A stretch of 64,000 nucleotides of DNA from Mustela lutreola (lineage: Eukaryota > Chordata > Mammalia > Carnivora > Mustelidae), in contig NC_081305.1 in the NCBI RefSeq assembly GCF_030435805.1, forward strand, positions 55,152,001 to 55,216,000, read 5' to 3'. The position numbers and the translations under genes are program-made. Below the pieces are notes generated by a model, which worked only from the letters and a program-made list of their open reading frames with translations, was not told where the DNA came from and did no database searches. Within the stretch, counting starts at the first letter, position 1. Every line of letters starts with the position of its first letter. Positions 21,887 to 34,477 of this stretch are shown here, in pieces.

Positions 21887-22462
21887 TGCCTTCTCAATCC
21901 TTCCATTCCTTTGGTCCAAGGCCGAGGTCCCCTCATATTAATTCCCAAACACCCCTGCTCCAGATACAGGAAATGGGCTGGGGTAGGGAGCGAGAATCGG
22001 TCCCTGGGCTTGGGAACAGTGTGGCCCCTGCCCCTTAACAATACTGGCCTCCTGTTGTCATGGCCACACCCCCCTGCCCCTGGCCTTTGTTCTAGCTCTT
22101 TCCTCAGTATGACTCAGTCAACCCCTTTACCCCCATGCCACTGCCCTGTTCCCCTTTTCCTGCCCCACTTTTTCTTTCTTCATAATGCTTAGCCTATTAA
22201 AGCGTGACAGAGGATTCCTTTATGAAGTTCGTTGTTCTCCTGTCTGTCTCTTCTGCTGGAGGAGAAGCTCCATGAGAGCAGGGACTCACTCTCCCCATCA
22301 CAGCCATATTCCCAGGGTCTGGAACAGGGCCCATACATAGGTGCTCAGATGTGTTTGTTGCGTGAGTGAATGTTGCACTACAGAGAGTTTGTTTTGTCTG
22401 TGTTGTCATAACTGTACGCAGAATAGGGCTAAGGAAATAAATTAGATAAAGATGGAATTTGG

Positions 22463-22651
22463 GGGCGCCTGGGTGGCTCAGTGGGTTGAGCCGCTGCCTT
22501 CGGCTCAGGTCATGATCTCGGGGTCCTGGGATCGAGTCCCGCATCGGGCTCTCTCCTCTCTCTGCCTGCCTCTCTGCTTACTTGTGGTTTCTCTCTGTCA
22601 AATAAATAAATAAAATCTTTAAAAAAAAAAATAAAAAAATAAAAAAATAAA
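22463..22651 (+). mobile_element. Young Can-SINE with internal deletion
   Basis: Flanked by aaagatggaatttgg (22448-22462 and 22652-22666). The gctcagcggggagcctgc section is missing. Confidence 0.94.
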
Positions 22652-23409
22652 AAAGATGGAATTTGGAGTAGCAAAGAACTGGAGAGGTCAGGTTAGTGGA
22701 CCTGAGTGAAGCTGGAGGTGATGGCAGAGAACCGTGGTCGTCAAAGCCAGGGGACAGGACAAATCTGTCGTTCAGAATCTACGACTACCCTGGGCTATGA
22801 GGGCAGGCAGATGTGGCTTGACAAACAGGGACAGAGTGGGGTAGGCGTCTCTTGTCAGTAACTCGGTGACTTTGAGGCAGACCTTCCTCACTCCAGGCCC
22901 AGCTACAGATGCCACGTCTGTGGCCGCCCAGGCTTAAGCACCTGACCCAAGCACTGTCAGCTGCTCCTGTGGAAAGCTTGCCCCTTCAGTAAAGTGGAAA
23001 GCCTATTTCGGAGCTCACAATAGTGTGTATCTGTTAAGACACATTTGTGTGAGAAACTCCCAAAGTCCAGGTCTTGGTTGATGGCTTTGTTCACTTGAGT
23101 CAACCCCTGCAGAACCAACACTTCATTCCATTTTTGCATAGACTCACACATTCCCCAGATTGAGGTTTTCTCTTCTCTGTCCCCAGAGTCCTGGCCCCTC
23201 GCTCAGGCTCTTGGCTTAGACCACCACTGCACCCTCCTCCCAGCTACCTGACCCTCTAGTTTCTTCCCTTCCAGTCTGTTTCCCGCACATGTGTCTGGCC
23301 TTGTTAGTCTCCCCACCTCTAAAGTCCCTCCATGACTCACGCAAAATGAAGTCTGAGCCATCAACATGTCCTTTCCCGACCAGCAGCTCCTGCCACATCA
23401 CACAGCACT

Positions 23410-23935
23410 ATACACACGATGTACTCGGGAGTCCCCAAACCCACCCTTAGGTTCGGTGATTCTCTAGAAAGACTCACAGAACTCAGCAAAGCTGTTAGAT
23501 TCATGGTTTCAACAAAAGGGGAAAGAATCAATCAGCACGGGTGAAGGGTGCACCAGACAGAGTCTAGAAGAGAGAAGGGGTGAGCTTCCAGTGGCCTCTC
23601 CCCATGGAGTCATACAGCAGCACTTAATTCTCCCGGCAACACCATGTGACAGCACACATGGAGTACTGCCCTCCAAGGAAGCTCACCTGTGCCTTGGCAT
23701 CCAGAGTTTTTACAGGGGGTCAGTCACATAGGCCGGAGTGTCTTTGTGACTGACTCATTACTTGGTCTCTGGCCCCTGTAGAGGTCAAGTTGGCAGGGCT
23801 CGCAGGTTATCTTACAGGAACCAGAAAAGGGCCAGTCTTTTCTTTGATGTGTAGGGTGGGTAACCCAGGCCTTCTGAGTGAACCCTTTACTGCATGTACA
23901 CACACACAGTCCCTCTAGCCACACCAAATCACTTA
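23410..23935. repeat. LTR fossil, probable endogenous retrovirus LTR
   Basis: Contains wording I associate with an old mammalian LTR (gattctctagaaagactcacagaactcagcaaagctgtta ... gcttccagtggcctctcccc ... gtttttacagggggtcagtcacatagg in substance). It appears to be a solitary, diverged copy; I cannot fix the subfamily. Confidence 0.45.
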
Positions 23936-25119
23936 GCACCCCAGAGACACACCTGTGTCAACCTTTCTGCCTCACCCAGGCCCTTCCTCCCATCCACCTG
24001 ACTAACCCTGACCTCGTATCCTTCCACGCTCAGCTCAGGAAAATGCTCCCTTATTGACCCCTCCCCACCCCCATCCTCCGTTGTCCCTACCTAGAGCCCT
24101 GGTACTCAAGTTCACATTTCCCATGTCTCTGACTACCTCAAGGGCAAGGGCCATGGCTTAGGTGACCTCTGTGGGCCTCTCACTCTCCCAGTTTATTAAA
24201 TGGACCTGCTTTTGGAGTGAGTGAGCTATAATATATTTAAAGCGCATAGCACGGGGCTGAACCAATAGTGTTTGCCCCTGTTAGTACATCCCTAGCATGT
24301 GTAGTATCAGAAACCGATGAGGCGTTTAATAAATGGTGAGCCATTAAACTGGAAAAGCCCCCCCAGACTCTTGTTTTTCTTGTAGTTTTTTAATAGTTAC
24401 AAAGAGCTTTTTATAAATGCTCTTGTGGAAAAATTTAGCTGCAACTTATTAATAGAAGCTCTCTTGGGCTGAGGTCTTGAGAACAGAGACATGTAGGCGT
24501 AGCTGTTCGGATGCCTTGAGCTGCCAGTAACAGCAGATGTGGCTTGCCATGGTACTCAAGTGAGGAGGTGTGCGCTCGCCACAAGAAGGGGTCTGGCGCA
24601 GGGCACTGTGGGGTCCCAGTGGCCCGGGGGCTCAGACATTGCTGTAGTGCGAACGAAGGGACCTTTCCCAGGAGCCCCCAGAAGAGCTTTATAAAAATGC
24701 TACAGTCTAGGGCCCTGCCACACGCCACCCCCCTCTCCCCCGACAAAGCGACTGCCCCCATCAGTCTGGCAGCAGTGTACCTTCCAAACACCCACCCCTG
24801 GAGGTGCTGATGGGCAGCCAGTTGAGATCTGGCTTAAAGCAGGTGGCCCCAGGGGCAGAGCGGACCACACTGAGGTCATCTCCTGAGAAGCATGGGTCTT
24901 TGGAGAAAAAGGAAATATTGGGGTCTGCCAGGAAGGCAGAGGGTGCCGTAGAAGTTGGAGAGGGGCAGGGTTCCTCTGGCCCAGGGCACGAGAGGATTCC
25001 TGAGGACACTTGAAGAAGTAAAACTGGCCCAGAAGAGAGAGGGAGGAGGAAACAGGACTTCAGGAAATAGGATGGCTTCCCTGGGCCAGGCACTTGGCTT
25101 CTCCCTCATGACCTTGTTT

Positions 25120-25240
25120 ATCCTTCCCAGTGGAAGGGGCTCATCCTTCTTGTTAGAATTGGGGAAATAGGTGTAGAGAGGCTCAGGAGTAACTTTCCCA
25201 GGACCCACGACTTGTAGCAGAAGCAGAGTTCAAACCTGGT
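25120..25240 (-). repeat. MIR-like fragment
   Basis: gagaggctcaggagtaactttcccagg ... cagagttcaaacctggtc, the reverse-oriented core of MIR. Confidence 0.5.
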
Positions 25241-26217
25241 CTTTCCTTTATCTCTGGAGAACCAACTTTGTGCCTGAGAACAGGGAGCAGTCTTGCTGCT
25301 CAACTGCCTGAGCTGTTTTAGATGAAGGGAAAATTAGCTGTGCGGGGTATGGGATGGAGGCTGGGGTACAGCATGGCGGCCATGAGCCAGGGCAGGGCTG
25401 CGTGCCCTGTGACCAGATGGACCATTTTGATGGAGTATAAATAAAGAGGGGTTTACAGCCCATGGCCAGGTTCAGGGCCCACCGTGGGGTAAGAATTGAC
25501 AAGTTAAGTCCGTCTGAGCTTCTCTTTTCCCCGTCTGTGCATAGGGACCGTCATCACAACCTCTCTGTAGGACCGTTGTGAAGTTAGCTGAGGGTCTGGT
25601 GGCTAAGGAGAGCATACTGGGCACAGCAAGCTGCATGGGAATCACCTTGGTGTCTTCACTGGAATTGGCATTTCTCGTCATGCGGCCTAGGAACCCACTG
25701 AGCAGTGGCAGCCAACCATGAATTCATGTTAAATTTGAGGTCAGCCACAACCCCCAGGTGTCTGAGAACAGGGCCTGGTGTTCACAGGCCCTTCTGGACT
25801 CCCTTCTCTTCCCTCACCAGAGTCAGTGGAGGGCCCTGTGAGCATGTGTGAATCCTCTTGGTCCACGATCACTTTCCCTCTTCCTCCCCACTCTGTGCAG
25901 CTCAGCTGCAGATGGCTGGGAGGATGGGGGGTGCCCCACATGCACCTGTAGGTGAAGGAGACCACCTCCTGAGTCCCTGGAGAAAAATCTAAGTTAGCTG
26001 ACTTAGAAGGAAGGCAGGGGGACGCTCCAGCAGGCCTCCATCCTCCTAAGTGGTCAGCCGTGTGCACTGAAGGGGGCTAATGCCCTGCCATAGAGCCCTG
26101 CTTTCTGGGGCCTCTCTCTGAGGTCCAGAAAGACACTCAGGGCGGTACTCAGATCAGTCCACCACCTCCCACTTGCATTCAGCAGGGAATCCTGGGGAGC
26201 AGGTCCTGAAGGTGGTG

Positions 26218-26416
26218 GGGTTTTTTTGTTTGTTTGTTTGTTTTAAGATTTTATTTATTTGATAGACAGAAATCACAAGTAGGAAGAGAGAGAAAGAGGA
26301 AGGGAAGCAGGCTCCCTGCCGAGCAGAGAGCCTGATGCAGGGCTCAATCCCAGACCCCAGGATCATGACCTGAGCCGAAGGCAGAGGCTTTAACCCACTG
26401 AGCCGCCCAGGTGCCT
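26218..26416 (-). mobile_element. Can-SINE 425 bp before NUP62 coding exon
   Basis: Reverse copy flanked by ctgaaggtggtg at 26206-26217 and 26417-26428. Confidence 0.94.
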
Positions 26417-26840
26417 CTGAAGGTGGTGTTTTGTGCTTCTAGTCCCACTCTCCAAAAGTGCCTTGATCCAACCTCCTCAGGTGCTCTTTGGCCCTCTCCT
26501 TTAGGGCAGCAAATACTCCTGCTGGTGCTGAATGTGGCTGTGGCTGTGGCTGTGCCGGTCCCAAGCACATCTGGTTCCTAGTACGTGACCCCCAGGGCTT
26601 TTTCCTCTCTAGCTTAACAGGGCCTGGCTAGGTTACAGCAGGGAGCTGGGTGGCGGTCACATGTTCTCATGACCCAGTCCCACTACCCTCCAAACGGCTC
26701 CACTTTGGCCATCGAGGCTGCCTTTCCCAAACTGCCATCTGATCATGTGACTTACTCTGCTTTAAAAATCTTCCCAAGGTTGCAGACCGACGGATTTACT
26801 TTGGGAACCAGCGTAGCTGCCGCCACCAGAATCTGGAGCC

Positions 26841-28424
26841 ATGAGCGGGTTTAATTTTGGAGGCACTGGGGCCCCCACAGGCGGGTTCACATTTGGCGCT
26901 GCAAAGACGGCGACAACCACACCTGCTACCGGGTTTTCTTTCTCTACATCTGGCACTGGTGGGTTTAATTTTGGGACTCCCTCCCAGCCAGCAGCAAGTA
27001 CCCCTTCTACTGGCCTGTTCTCACTCACGACCCAAGCTCCAACAACACAGACCCCAGGATTCAGCTTTGGAACCACAACTCCTGCTACGGGAGGAACTGG
27101 ATTCTCCTTAGGAATCAGCGCGCCGAAGCTCAACTTGAGCAGCACAACGGCCACCCCAGCCACGGCACACACTGGCGGCTTTGGGCTCGGCAGCAGCACC
27201 CTCACCAATGCCATCTCGAGCACTGTCACCTCCAGCCAGAGCACAGCACCCACCGGCTTCGTGTTTGGCTCCACCACCACCTCTGCTGCTCCGTCCACCA
27301 CACCGGGGGGATTCTCCTTCACAGGGGGAAGCACATCCCAGACCGGGACCTCAGGTTTCAATATCGGCTCCTTGGGGACTTCGGCCCAGCCCACGGCGCT
27401 TGCCGGCTTGCCCTTCACGGCTGCCCCTCCGGCTGCCAGCGGAGCAGGAGCCACACAGCCGGCCACTCCTGCCCCCGCTGCTGCCACCACCAGTGCTGGC
27501 CCCACGCTGTTCGCCTCACTAGCCACCGCTCCGACCTCATCTGTCGCCACGGGGCTTTCCCTTTGTCCCCCTTCAACCACGGCTGGAACTCCTGGGGCCG
27601 GAACGCTGGGCTTCAGCTTAAAGGCCCCTGGAGCAACTTCTACCACTTCCACAACAGCATCCACCGCCCCTGCTGCCACCACCGCTGCCACCACCACCAC
27701 AACCACCACCACCACCACTGGCTTCGCCTTGAATCTGAAGCCACTGGCACCAGCTGGGATCGCCAGCAACGCACCAGCTGCCGTGGCCGCGCCGCCAGGG
27801 CCTAGCACCGGCACTGGGGCGTCCACCAGCCCTGTGATGACCTACGCCCAGCTGGAGAGTCTGATCAACAAGTGGAGTCTGGAGCTAGAGGACCAGGAGC
27901 GGCACTTCCTGCAGCAGGCCACCCAGGTCAACGCCTGGGACCGCACACTGATCGAGAACGGGGAGAAGATCACCACCCTGCACCGTGAGGTGGAGAAAGT
28001 GAAGCTGGACCAGAAGAGGCTGGACCAAGAGCTCGACTTCATCCTGTCTCAGCAGAAGGAGCTGGAAGACCTGCTGAGCCCTCTGGAGGAGTCGGTCAAG
28101 GAGCAGAGCGGCACCGTGTACCTGCAGCACGCTGACGAGGAGCGCGAGAGGACCTACAAGCTAGCCGAGAACATCGACGCCCAGCTGAAGCGCATGGCCC
28201 AGGACCTCAAGGATATCATCGAGCACCTGAACACGTCCGGGGGACCGGCCGACACCAGCGACCCGCTGCAGCAGATCTGCAAGATCCTCAACGCGCACAT
28301 GGACTCGCTGCAGTGGGTCGACCAGAACTCGGCCCTGCTGCAGAGGAAGGTGGAGGAGGTGACCAAGGTGTGCGAGGGGCGTCGCAAGGAGCAGGAACGC
28401 AGTTTCCGGATCACATTTGACTGA
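26841..28424 (+). CDS. NUP62: NUP62, nucleoporin p62, single coding exon
   Basis: Central-channel nucleoporin of the nuclear pore, partner of NUP54 and NUP58. The whole 527-residue protein (human 522) lies in one exon, as in other mammals. Residues 1-250 are the FG-repeat region that binds transport receptors: FNFG, FTFG, FSFG, FVFG and FGLG motifs in a Thr/Ser/Ala/Pro linker that is a known O-GlcNAc target. A run of ten Thr (284-293) is encoded by an ACC-type repeat at 27690-27719. From M333 (MTYAQLESLINKW) to about 510 the sequence is heptad-rich coiled coil for trimer assembly, ending RSFRITFD. The start is supported by the conserved MSGFNFGGTGAPTGGFTFG and by the leader sequence directly before it. 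The probable acceptor for this exon is the AG at 26784-26785. Confidence 0.98.
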   Translation: MSGFNFGGTGAPTGGFTFGAAKTATTTPATGFSFSTSGTGGFNFGTPSQPAASTPSTGLFSLTTQAPTTQTPGFSFGTTTPATGGTGFSLGISAPKLNLSSTTATPATAHTGGFGLGSSTLTNAISSTVTSSQSTAPTGFVFGSTTTSAAPSTTPGGFSFTGGSTSQTGTSGFNIGSLGTSAQPTALAGLPFTAAPPAASGAGATQPATPAPAAATTSAGPTLFASLATAPTSSVATGLSLCPPSTTAGTPGAGTLGFSLKAPGATSTTSTTASTAPAATTAATTTTTTTTTTGFALNLKPLAPAGIASNAPAAVAAPPGPSTGTGASTSPVMTYAQLESLINKWSLELEDQERHFLQQATQVNAWDRTLIENGEKITTLHREVEKVKLDQKRLDQELDFILSQQKELEDLLSPLEESVKEQSGTVYLQHADEERERTYKLAENIDAQLKRMAQDLKDIIEHLNTSGGPADTSDPLQQICKILNAHMDSLQWVDQNSALLQRKVEEVTKVCEGRRKEQERSFRITFD

Positions 28425-29545
28425 CGTGCCAGCCGTCTTCGGGGCCTGTGCGCTCCAAGGGCGTTGGAGGGCAGCGGGGGCACGCAGTTATTGTCTAGTG
28501 TTTGGTTGCAGTGAATACCTGTTTGTTCCTTTCTTTCATGTGACCGTGCCGTTGAGAACAGTTCTGTGGTTTGCTTTGCATTAGTGAAAACGGAAGTATT
28601 CTAAGCGCTCTAGTCTGGGCAGCAGCATTGTGGGTGTGGTTTCTTTGCGTATCTTTTGTGTATCTCAGACCCCTTTCACAACCACCACCCACCCATCCTT
28701 CCTGCTCCGGCCAAGTGCCAGTAGAGAGTGCTGGAGACGTTTCCCCAAAACCATCTGTCTCCCAGCCAGGGTCTGCCAAGCGGCCACTCTGCCCAACATA
28801 TAGTCGTAGGTGCTGTGAAGAGTCTGTACTCGAGGAGACGGTGTCTTGTTGTAAGGCCTGAGCCTGTGGAGACTGACCGCCAGTGCAAGAAAGGGGCTTG
28901 TGAATAGGACCAACCGTGGGATGTAGAATTTCAAAGGAGAAAGGATAGTCAGATGAGGGACTTAAATGTAATATTGAGGAAAGGGTCAGACTTGCACCAG
29001 GAGGTCTTTACCTTGCCTGGCTGACACGCCACCCCATCCTTCAGTTGTCCTTATCTTGGGCCTCACCTCCAGGAAGCCCTCTCAGCTGCCCCAGACCTGG
29101 GTCCGGTGGCAGTCCTGAGGCTCCAAAACGACATAGAGCGTGTGCATGTCTTGTGCCGACTGTTAACTTCTCTGTCTCACTATTGAATGTGAGCCCCTAT
29201 GGGCAGGGACTGTGTTTCTTGGCCCCTTTTGTGTCCTCAGCACAATCCCTGTCACATTTTCAAAAGAACAATGGAGATGAAACACGGCATCAAATGTTCA
29301 TCCACAAAATGCCTGCTGAAATGGCCATGAGTGCCAGAGGTGGCCACAGACTTGGGTTGGAACTTGCCAGTGCTGGAGCAGACCTAGTCTGTTAACAGTG
29401 AGAGATCCGTGGTGTCCAGAAGACAGAAGCCAACCGGTTGTTTCCTGAATGTCTTGTATTTGTCTTTATACTTTGCTGCACTGTCTGAGATACTATGACT
29501 ATATGTTGCATTCCTAAATAAAATTTACTGTGGAACAAAAAAGTT
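28425..29545 (+). other. NUP62: NUP62 3' UTR and poly(A) signal
   Basis: About 1.1 kb of non-coding sequence after the stop, ending in AATAAA at 29517-29522 with a cleavage site expected near 29540. Part of it (about 29165-29275) resembles an old L2 fragment. Confidence 0.75.
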
Positions 29546-30429
29546 GCCATTGATGTGTATCACTTAGAAAGCTGGGGATAAAGAGCAGGTTCCAGAAGAC
29601 TAGATCAAGTGGGGTGCTATTTATCTGGAACTCAGAAACCAGAACTAGACAGTACATCATTGAGGCACACATACACACAGATGCAGGTCGTGGGTTTGTC
29701 TGGTGCTGATGGCAGAAGAGCAGCGCATGAGGGAATGTGTGCCCGTAATGTTCTGGCTTCCATCGTAGATACACATGCATGTCAGTTCCTCTGCCATCTT
29801 CCCTAAGGCATTCGCTCAGAGGCCACAGGAGCTGTCGGCAGCATTCCTGTCCATTTCCTAGGGCTAGCTGGAGGAACGAGTCATGCTTCAAAGGTGGGAA
29901 ACAGGCGAAGCTGGGATGTGGAGTTGTATGGGGGTCATTTCCAGATATTGGCCCAGCATTCTGCCTCTTTCCCTGGCTCCTGTGGGCGAGAATGATACCA
30001 AGCGCTTGGATCTCCTGCTTTGGGGTGGAGGTCTACCCCTTCAGCCTCTTCCTCGCTAAGCCATGTGTTTGCTAAGGAATGCCCAGAGCTAATTCCTGGA
30101 GATGTATGGTCCATTTTCCCAAAGTCCTGGTCATAAGTCATTTCCTTGGACCATCTTTCTCTTCCGAGAACAAGTGTCCTAAGAAGAAGCCACAGGAGAG
30201 GGAGGGGAACAGAACAGAAGAGGGGGGGAGACCCCACACTAACCCACTTGATTCTCTCTGAAAGCTCCTCTCCCTGGGCACTGGCCCTTTGTGCAGTCAG
30301 CCTTGCCTAACTGCAAGACCCACATCTGCTCCCTCTCCCTAAAGGGAGGAGAGTTGGAGCAGCCTCAAGTCATCCTGGAAAGTAGTAGGTCATTTATATT
30401 TTATCCACATTGATGCATTCAACATCTAG

Positions 30430-30637
30430 GTTTTTGTCTTTTTTTTTTTTTCCCCAAAGATTTATTTATTTTTTTATTTAGCAGGCAGAGATCACAAGTA
30501 GGCAGAGAGAGAGGAAGGGAAGCAGGCTCCCTGCTGAGCAGAGAGCCGGATGAGGGGCTCAATCCAAGGATCCTGGGATCATGACCTGAGCCGAAGGCAG
30601 TGGCCTTAATCCACTGAGCCACCCAGGCAGGCGCCCC
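30430..30637 (-). mobile_element. Can-SINE
   Basis: Reverse copy flanked by tcaacatctag at 30419-30429 and 30638-30648. Confidence 0.94.
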
Positions 30638-31738
30638 TCAACATCTAGTTTTGGAGCACCTACATACCAGATCCTGATCTGGCACTGGGGTCACAAAAAT
30701 GGAACGGTGTTCCTGCTCACTCAGAGGTTGCTGGCAGGGGCTAAAAACTTTTCTTGAGCTTGCATTTCCAATGTTAATCTAATTGACCTGTTTTGCATAT
30801 TGAACAATAGTAACGCTTTACTGCTTTCACTTAGGTACTTCTTTAAATGGAAATACTGAGTTCACTTTTTCCCATGGCCCGAGGGACCATGGGCACCCCA
30901 CTTTGGAAAACACAATTATAAATCAGGATGATGGTCATGGTGCTCTTGCACCATGGGGAAAATGGCCCCAACAGGCTTCCCGGGAGCACCAGGGAGGGGT
31001 CCCCGGGGTTGCCAAAGGACCGGTGGTAGGGTGCCACCCTGCAGATGATGGCTTCGTTGTAACTGCAGTTTCCCTTTCCAGGAAGAAAACACAGATGCGC
31101 TTCTTTGCCGGTCCGACAAACGGCCTCTACTTAAGTTCCTCTTCATTAAGTAGTATGAAGACAGCAAATGTGGTGACTAAATTTGGCAGCAGAGGCTTTT
31201 AAAGGCGAATCTCTCAGTAAGCTGTTACTGCATTTCTTCCAGTTGAGGGATAAGAGTGGCAATTCGATGTATGGCTTTTCTTTCCATCTCAAGGAAGCCC
31301 TTAGTGATTCTAGAGCCCAGCTGCTTCCCCAGCATTATGCCTCTGCCTGTCGGGCGCAGTTTGGCATCAGAAGGGTCAGATGTTTCAAATAACTAAAGAT
31401 TTCCAGAGCCACGGCTCCCTTCATCTCCTAGCGGAGGTTGAAATGAATGATGCCCAAACAGTGGTGTGCTGGTAAACCTAACAGTCGGCTCCCCAGGGTA
31501 AGGGTAGGGGAAAGCTCTGATGGGTGGCAAATGCTGATGCCCTTTACCCACCTCCCCCCACCCCCCCATACCGTGATGTAGAGGCCCTCTCCAGGGTTGA
31601 CTGCAAGCCACGGATGTGAGGTCACGGACTGGGAGTTTGGGAAATTGATATCTACAGATAACAATTGCTTCTCCTCAAGAGTATACATAATAGTAAAATA
31701 TAATCGAATGATTGGGAAATGGTGAGTTTTGAGTTTTT

Positions 31739-31935
31739 AAAAAAAATTTTTTTAAGATTTTTTATTTATTTACTTGACAGATCACAAGTCGGCAGAGAGG
31801 CAGGCAGAGAGAGAGGAAGGGAAGCAGGCTCCTTGCCGAGCAGCGAGCCCAATGCGGGACTCGATCCCAGGACCCCAAGATCATGACCGGAGCTAAAGGC
31901 AGAGGCTCAACCCATTGAGCCACCCAGGCACCTCT
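31739..31935 (-). mobile_element. Can-SINE
   Basis: ttaagattttttatttattt ... gagccacccaggcacct, in the young-subfamily form (gatcacaagtcggcagagag). Confidence 0.92.
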
Positions 31936-32035
31936 AAATTTGTTTTTCATAAGACTAATCATTAAATGTGTATAATTTTTTTTTCAAGAATGGCATGCAA
32001 AACAAAAACCAAAGATCTTAAAAATCAGTCAGCTC

Positions 32036-32216
32036 AGGGCACCTGGGTGGCTCAGTGAGTTAAAGCCTCTGCCTTTGGCTCAGGTCGAGATCTCGGGGTC
32101 CTGGGATGGAGCCCCACATCGGGCTCTCTGCTCAGCAGGGAGCCTGCTTCCCTTCCTCTCTCTCTGCCTGCCTCTCTGCCTACTTGTGATCTCTGTCAAA
32201 TAAATAAAATCTTTTA
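32036..32216 (+). mobile_element. Young Can-SINE
   Basis: Flanked by a perfect 16-bp duplication aaaaatcagtcagctc at 32020-32035 and 32217-32232. Confidence 0.95.
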
Positions 32217-32719
32217 AAAAATCAGTCAGCTCTTGTGCGCTGCTAGGACCCAGCACACCACAGCTCCCAAGTTCTCAATTTACCTTGAAATTACTTGGGT
32301 GCTTGAAAAGTCCACCCTCAGACTCTCAGGGCAAGGGCTTTCTGCAGAACTTCCAGGAACAAAATCCCTCAGCCTCAAAAACCACGTTGGCTTCTGGACA
32401 CCAGCCAGCTGCCAACCAGACTTACCTGTCCCACACTGCCCCTGTACCTGTCCCACAGCCCTCACGCAGTGGCACTAATCACTTCAAACATCAGTGACTC
32501 ACCTAGGCATGCACCTCACGTCCAGACAGCGTCCTGGTTCAACCCCATGACCTCCACAGGTTTCCCCGTGACCAAAACCAGACCTGGTGTGCTGCTCTGC
32601 CAGGCTCGGGCCCAGTCTGATGCCGTGGGGTCACATAAACCCCCCAAGTTCTAAGGACACAAACCCCAAATCCACTGAGCAAAGACCCTTGATATCACTC
32701 AAATGCAAAGTAGGCTTTG

Positions 32720-32850
32720 AGGCACCTGGTGGCTCAGTGAAGTGTTCCAACTCTTGAGCTCACCTCAGGTCTTGATTCCAGGGTCTTGAGTTCAAGCCTC
32801 GCATTGGGCTCCACACTGTGCATGGAGCCTACTTGGAAAAAAAATTTTTT
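32720..32850 (+). mobile_element. Old Can-SINE fragment
   Basis: aggcacctggtggctcagtg ... ttgagttcaagcctcgcattggg, with a short A-rich end. Confidence 0.78.
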
Positions 32851-32918
32851 TGAGACAATCCAGGAAATTGGACTTTAATGCCATTTTTAAATGTAATACT
32901 GGTATTGTAGTTTGTGTT

Positions 32919-33112
32919 TTTTTTTTTAAAGATTTTGTTTATTTATTTATTTGACAGATTACAAGTAGGCAGAGAGGCAGGCAGGCAGAGAGAGAGGGAA
33001 GCAGGCTCCCTGCTGAGCAGAGAGCCCGATGTGGGGCTCGATCCCAGAACCCTGAGATCATGACCTGAGTGGAAGGCAGAGGCTTAACCCACTGAGGCAC
33101 CCAGGCACCCCT
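32919..33112 (-). mobile_element. Can-SINE
   Basis: ttaaagattttgtttatttatt ... aggcacccaggcacccc, reverse, young subfamily. Confidence 0.93.
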
Positions 33113-33187
33113 CTCTTGGTTTTTTTTTTTTTTTTTTTTTTAAAGCAAATATTTCTAATATTTTTTTAAAGCAGAAGTTGGTTGACA

Positions 33188-33393
33188 GGGTGCCTGGGTG
33201 GCTCAGTCGTTAAGCGTCTGCCTTCAGCTCAAGTCATGATCCCCGGGTCCTGGGATCAAGCCCCACATCAGGCTCCCTGTTCAGCGGGAAGCCTGCTTCT
33301 CCCTCTCCCACTGCCTCGCCTGTGTTCCCTCTCTCATTGTGTCTCTCTCTGTTAAATAAATAAATAAAATCTTTTTTTTTTTATTTAAAAAAA
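33188..33393 (+). mobile_element. Older-subfamily Can-SINE
   Basis: Head reads gtgcctgggtggctcagtcgtt and the middle cccactgcctcgcctgtg, the older form. Imperfect target repeat agaagttggttg-a/g-ca at 33173-33187 and 33394-33408. Confidence 0.92.
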
Positions 33394-33402
33394 AGAAGTT
33401 GG

Positions 33403-33592
33403 TTGGCAAACTATAGTCCCACTTCCTGTTTTTGTAAATAAAATTTTATTGGAACACAGCCATGCCAGTTCATTATACATGTTGTGGCTACTTACTTGGA
33501 GGACAGAGTTGAGTAGGCAAGGTGGAGACAGTGTGGCCCCCAAAGCCCCAAATATTTATAGAAAACGTTTGTAGACCTCTGTTGTAGAGAAA
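33403..33592 (+). repeat. DNA transposon remnant (hAT-like, MER type)
   Basis: tggcaaactatagtcccacttcctgtttttgtaaataaaattttattggaacacagcc and the ending atttatagaaaacgtttgtagacctctg, each in substance, match a short non-autonomous mammalian DNA transposon. The exact MER family is not certain. Confidence 0.55.
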
Positions 33593-34477
33593 CATCCTGA
33601 AGTATTTACCTACGAAATAAAATGAGATTTGCTGTAAAATAATGCAGTGGGGGAGGGAGAAAATGTAAATGAGACAAGATGGGCTAGGAGGTGATGGAGG
33701 CACTTGGGTTTACCATCCCAGTCTCTCTGTTTTTATATATGCTTGAAATTTCCATAATAAAAAGCTTTTGAGAAGGGAGTACTTGCCTCCACAGCCTCCC
33801 AACTGCTCTGAACTCACCAGGACCCTGGCACCTTTGGTCTAACGGAATCAGGACAAAGCTACCACCATTGACCCCATTTTCGTACACGCCCAATGATGAC
33901 TTCTGTCCCGGGCTAACCAGAAAGGCCATGGGCGCTGAGAGAGCCCCCCAGAACCAGCCATGCAGTGAGTGCCCCCCCATGGGGCCCAGGGGTTCTGGAA
34001 GGGGGGAGGAGGGGCAGGAGGGCTCTCTGGGAAGGGGAACTCTGTCCAGGAGTCAGGCCAAAGACCAAGGGCCTTGGATAAGTCTGTCCTCTGCTCTCTG
34101 AGCCCCTCCCTGATCCAGGTCTGGGCCCCTGACTTCCCCTGGGGCCCTGGGCATCCCCTGGGCACGCCCTACTGCCTCAGGGACTTGGTCAAAGTTTTCA
34201 TAGCAACCACTCCCTGTCTCTGAACTGCCTCAGAGAAAATCATATGTATAAAGCATGAGCCCTGTCCCTCGCACAGCTGTGTGGCCCCCAGTGTTTCTTC
34301 TCCTGCCAGCTGGACCCAGGTCTTTCTCTGGGACCATAGCCACAACATCCCACAATGCACAGGACGACCCCCACAGAGATGGCCCCAAATGTCAGTGTTG
34401 ATGAGGCAGAGACACCCTGGCCTGGCCCGCTCCCTCGTTCATGAGCCGAGCTTGCTGCTGATGAACGGGTGTCTCAG

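Larger units (their letters stand above)
6236..26785 (+). other. NUP62: NUP62 intron 1 (about 20.5 kb)
   Basis: Runs from the donor at 6236 to the acceptor before the coding exon. No further gene is recognisable. It holds Can-SINEs, antisense L1 3' pieces (8.0-8.4 and 12.6-14.3 kb), MIR fragments and LTR fossils, each listed separately. The stretches 8450-9830, 10760-11870, 18065-19360, 20480-21400, 22670-23400 and 23940-26210 are otherwise unique-looking, with no coding signal I can support. Confidence 0.7.

Noticed and set aside
26762-27826. 354-residue open frame antisense to NUP62
   Set aside because: It mirrors the repetitive Thr/Ala/Gly codons of the FG region. The translation is Val/Ala/Gly/Pro monotony with no domain.
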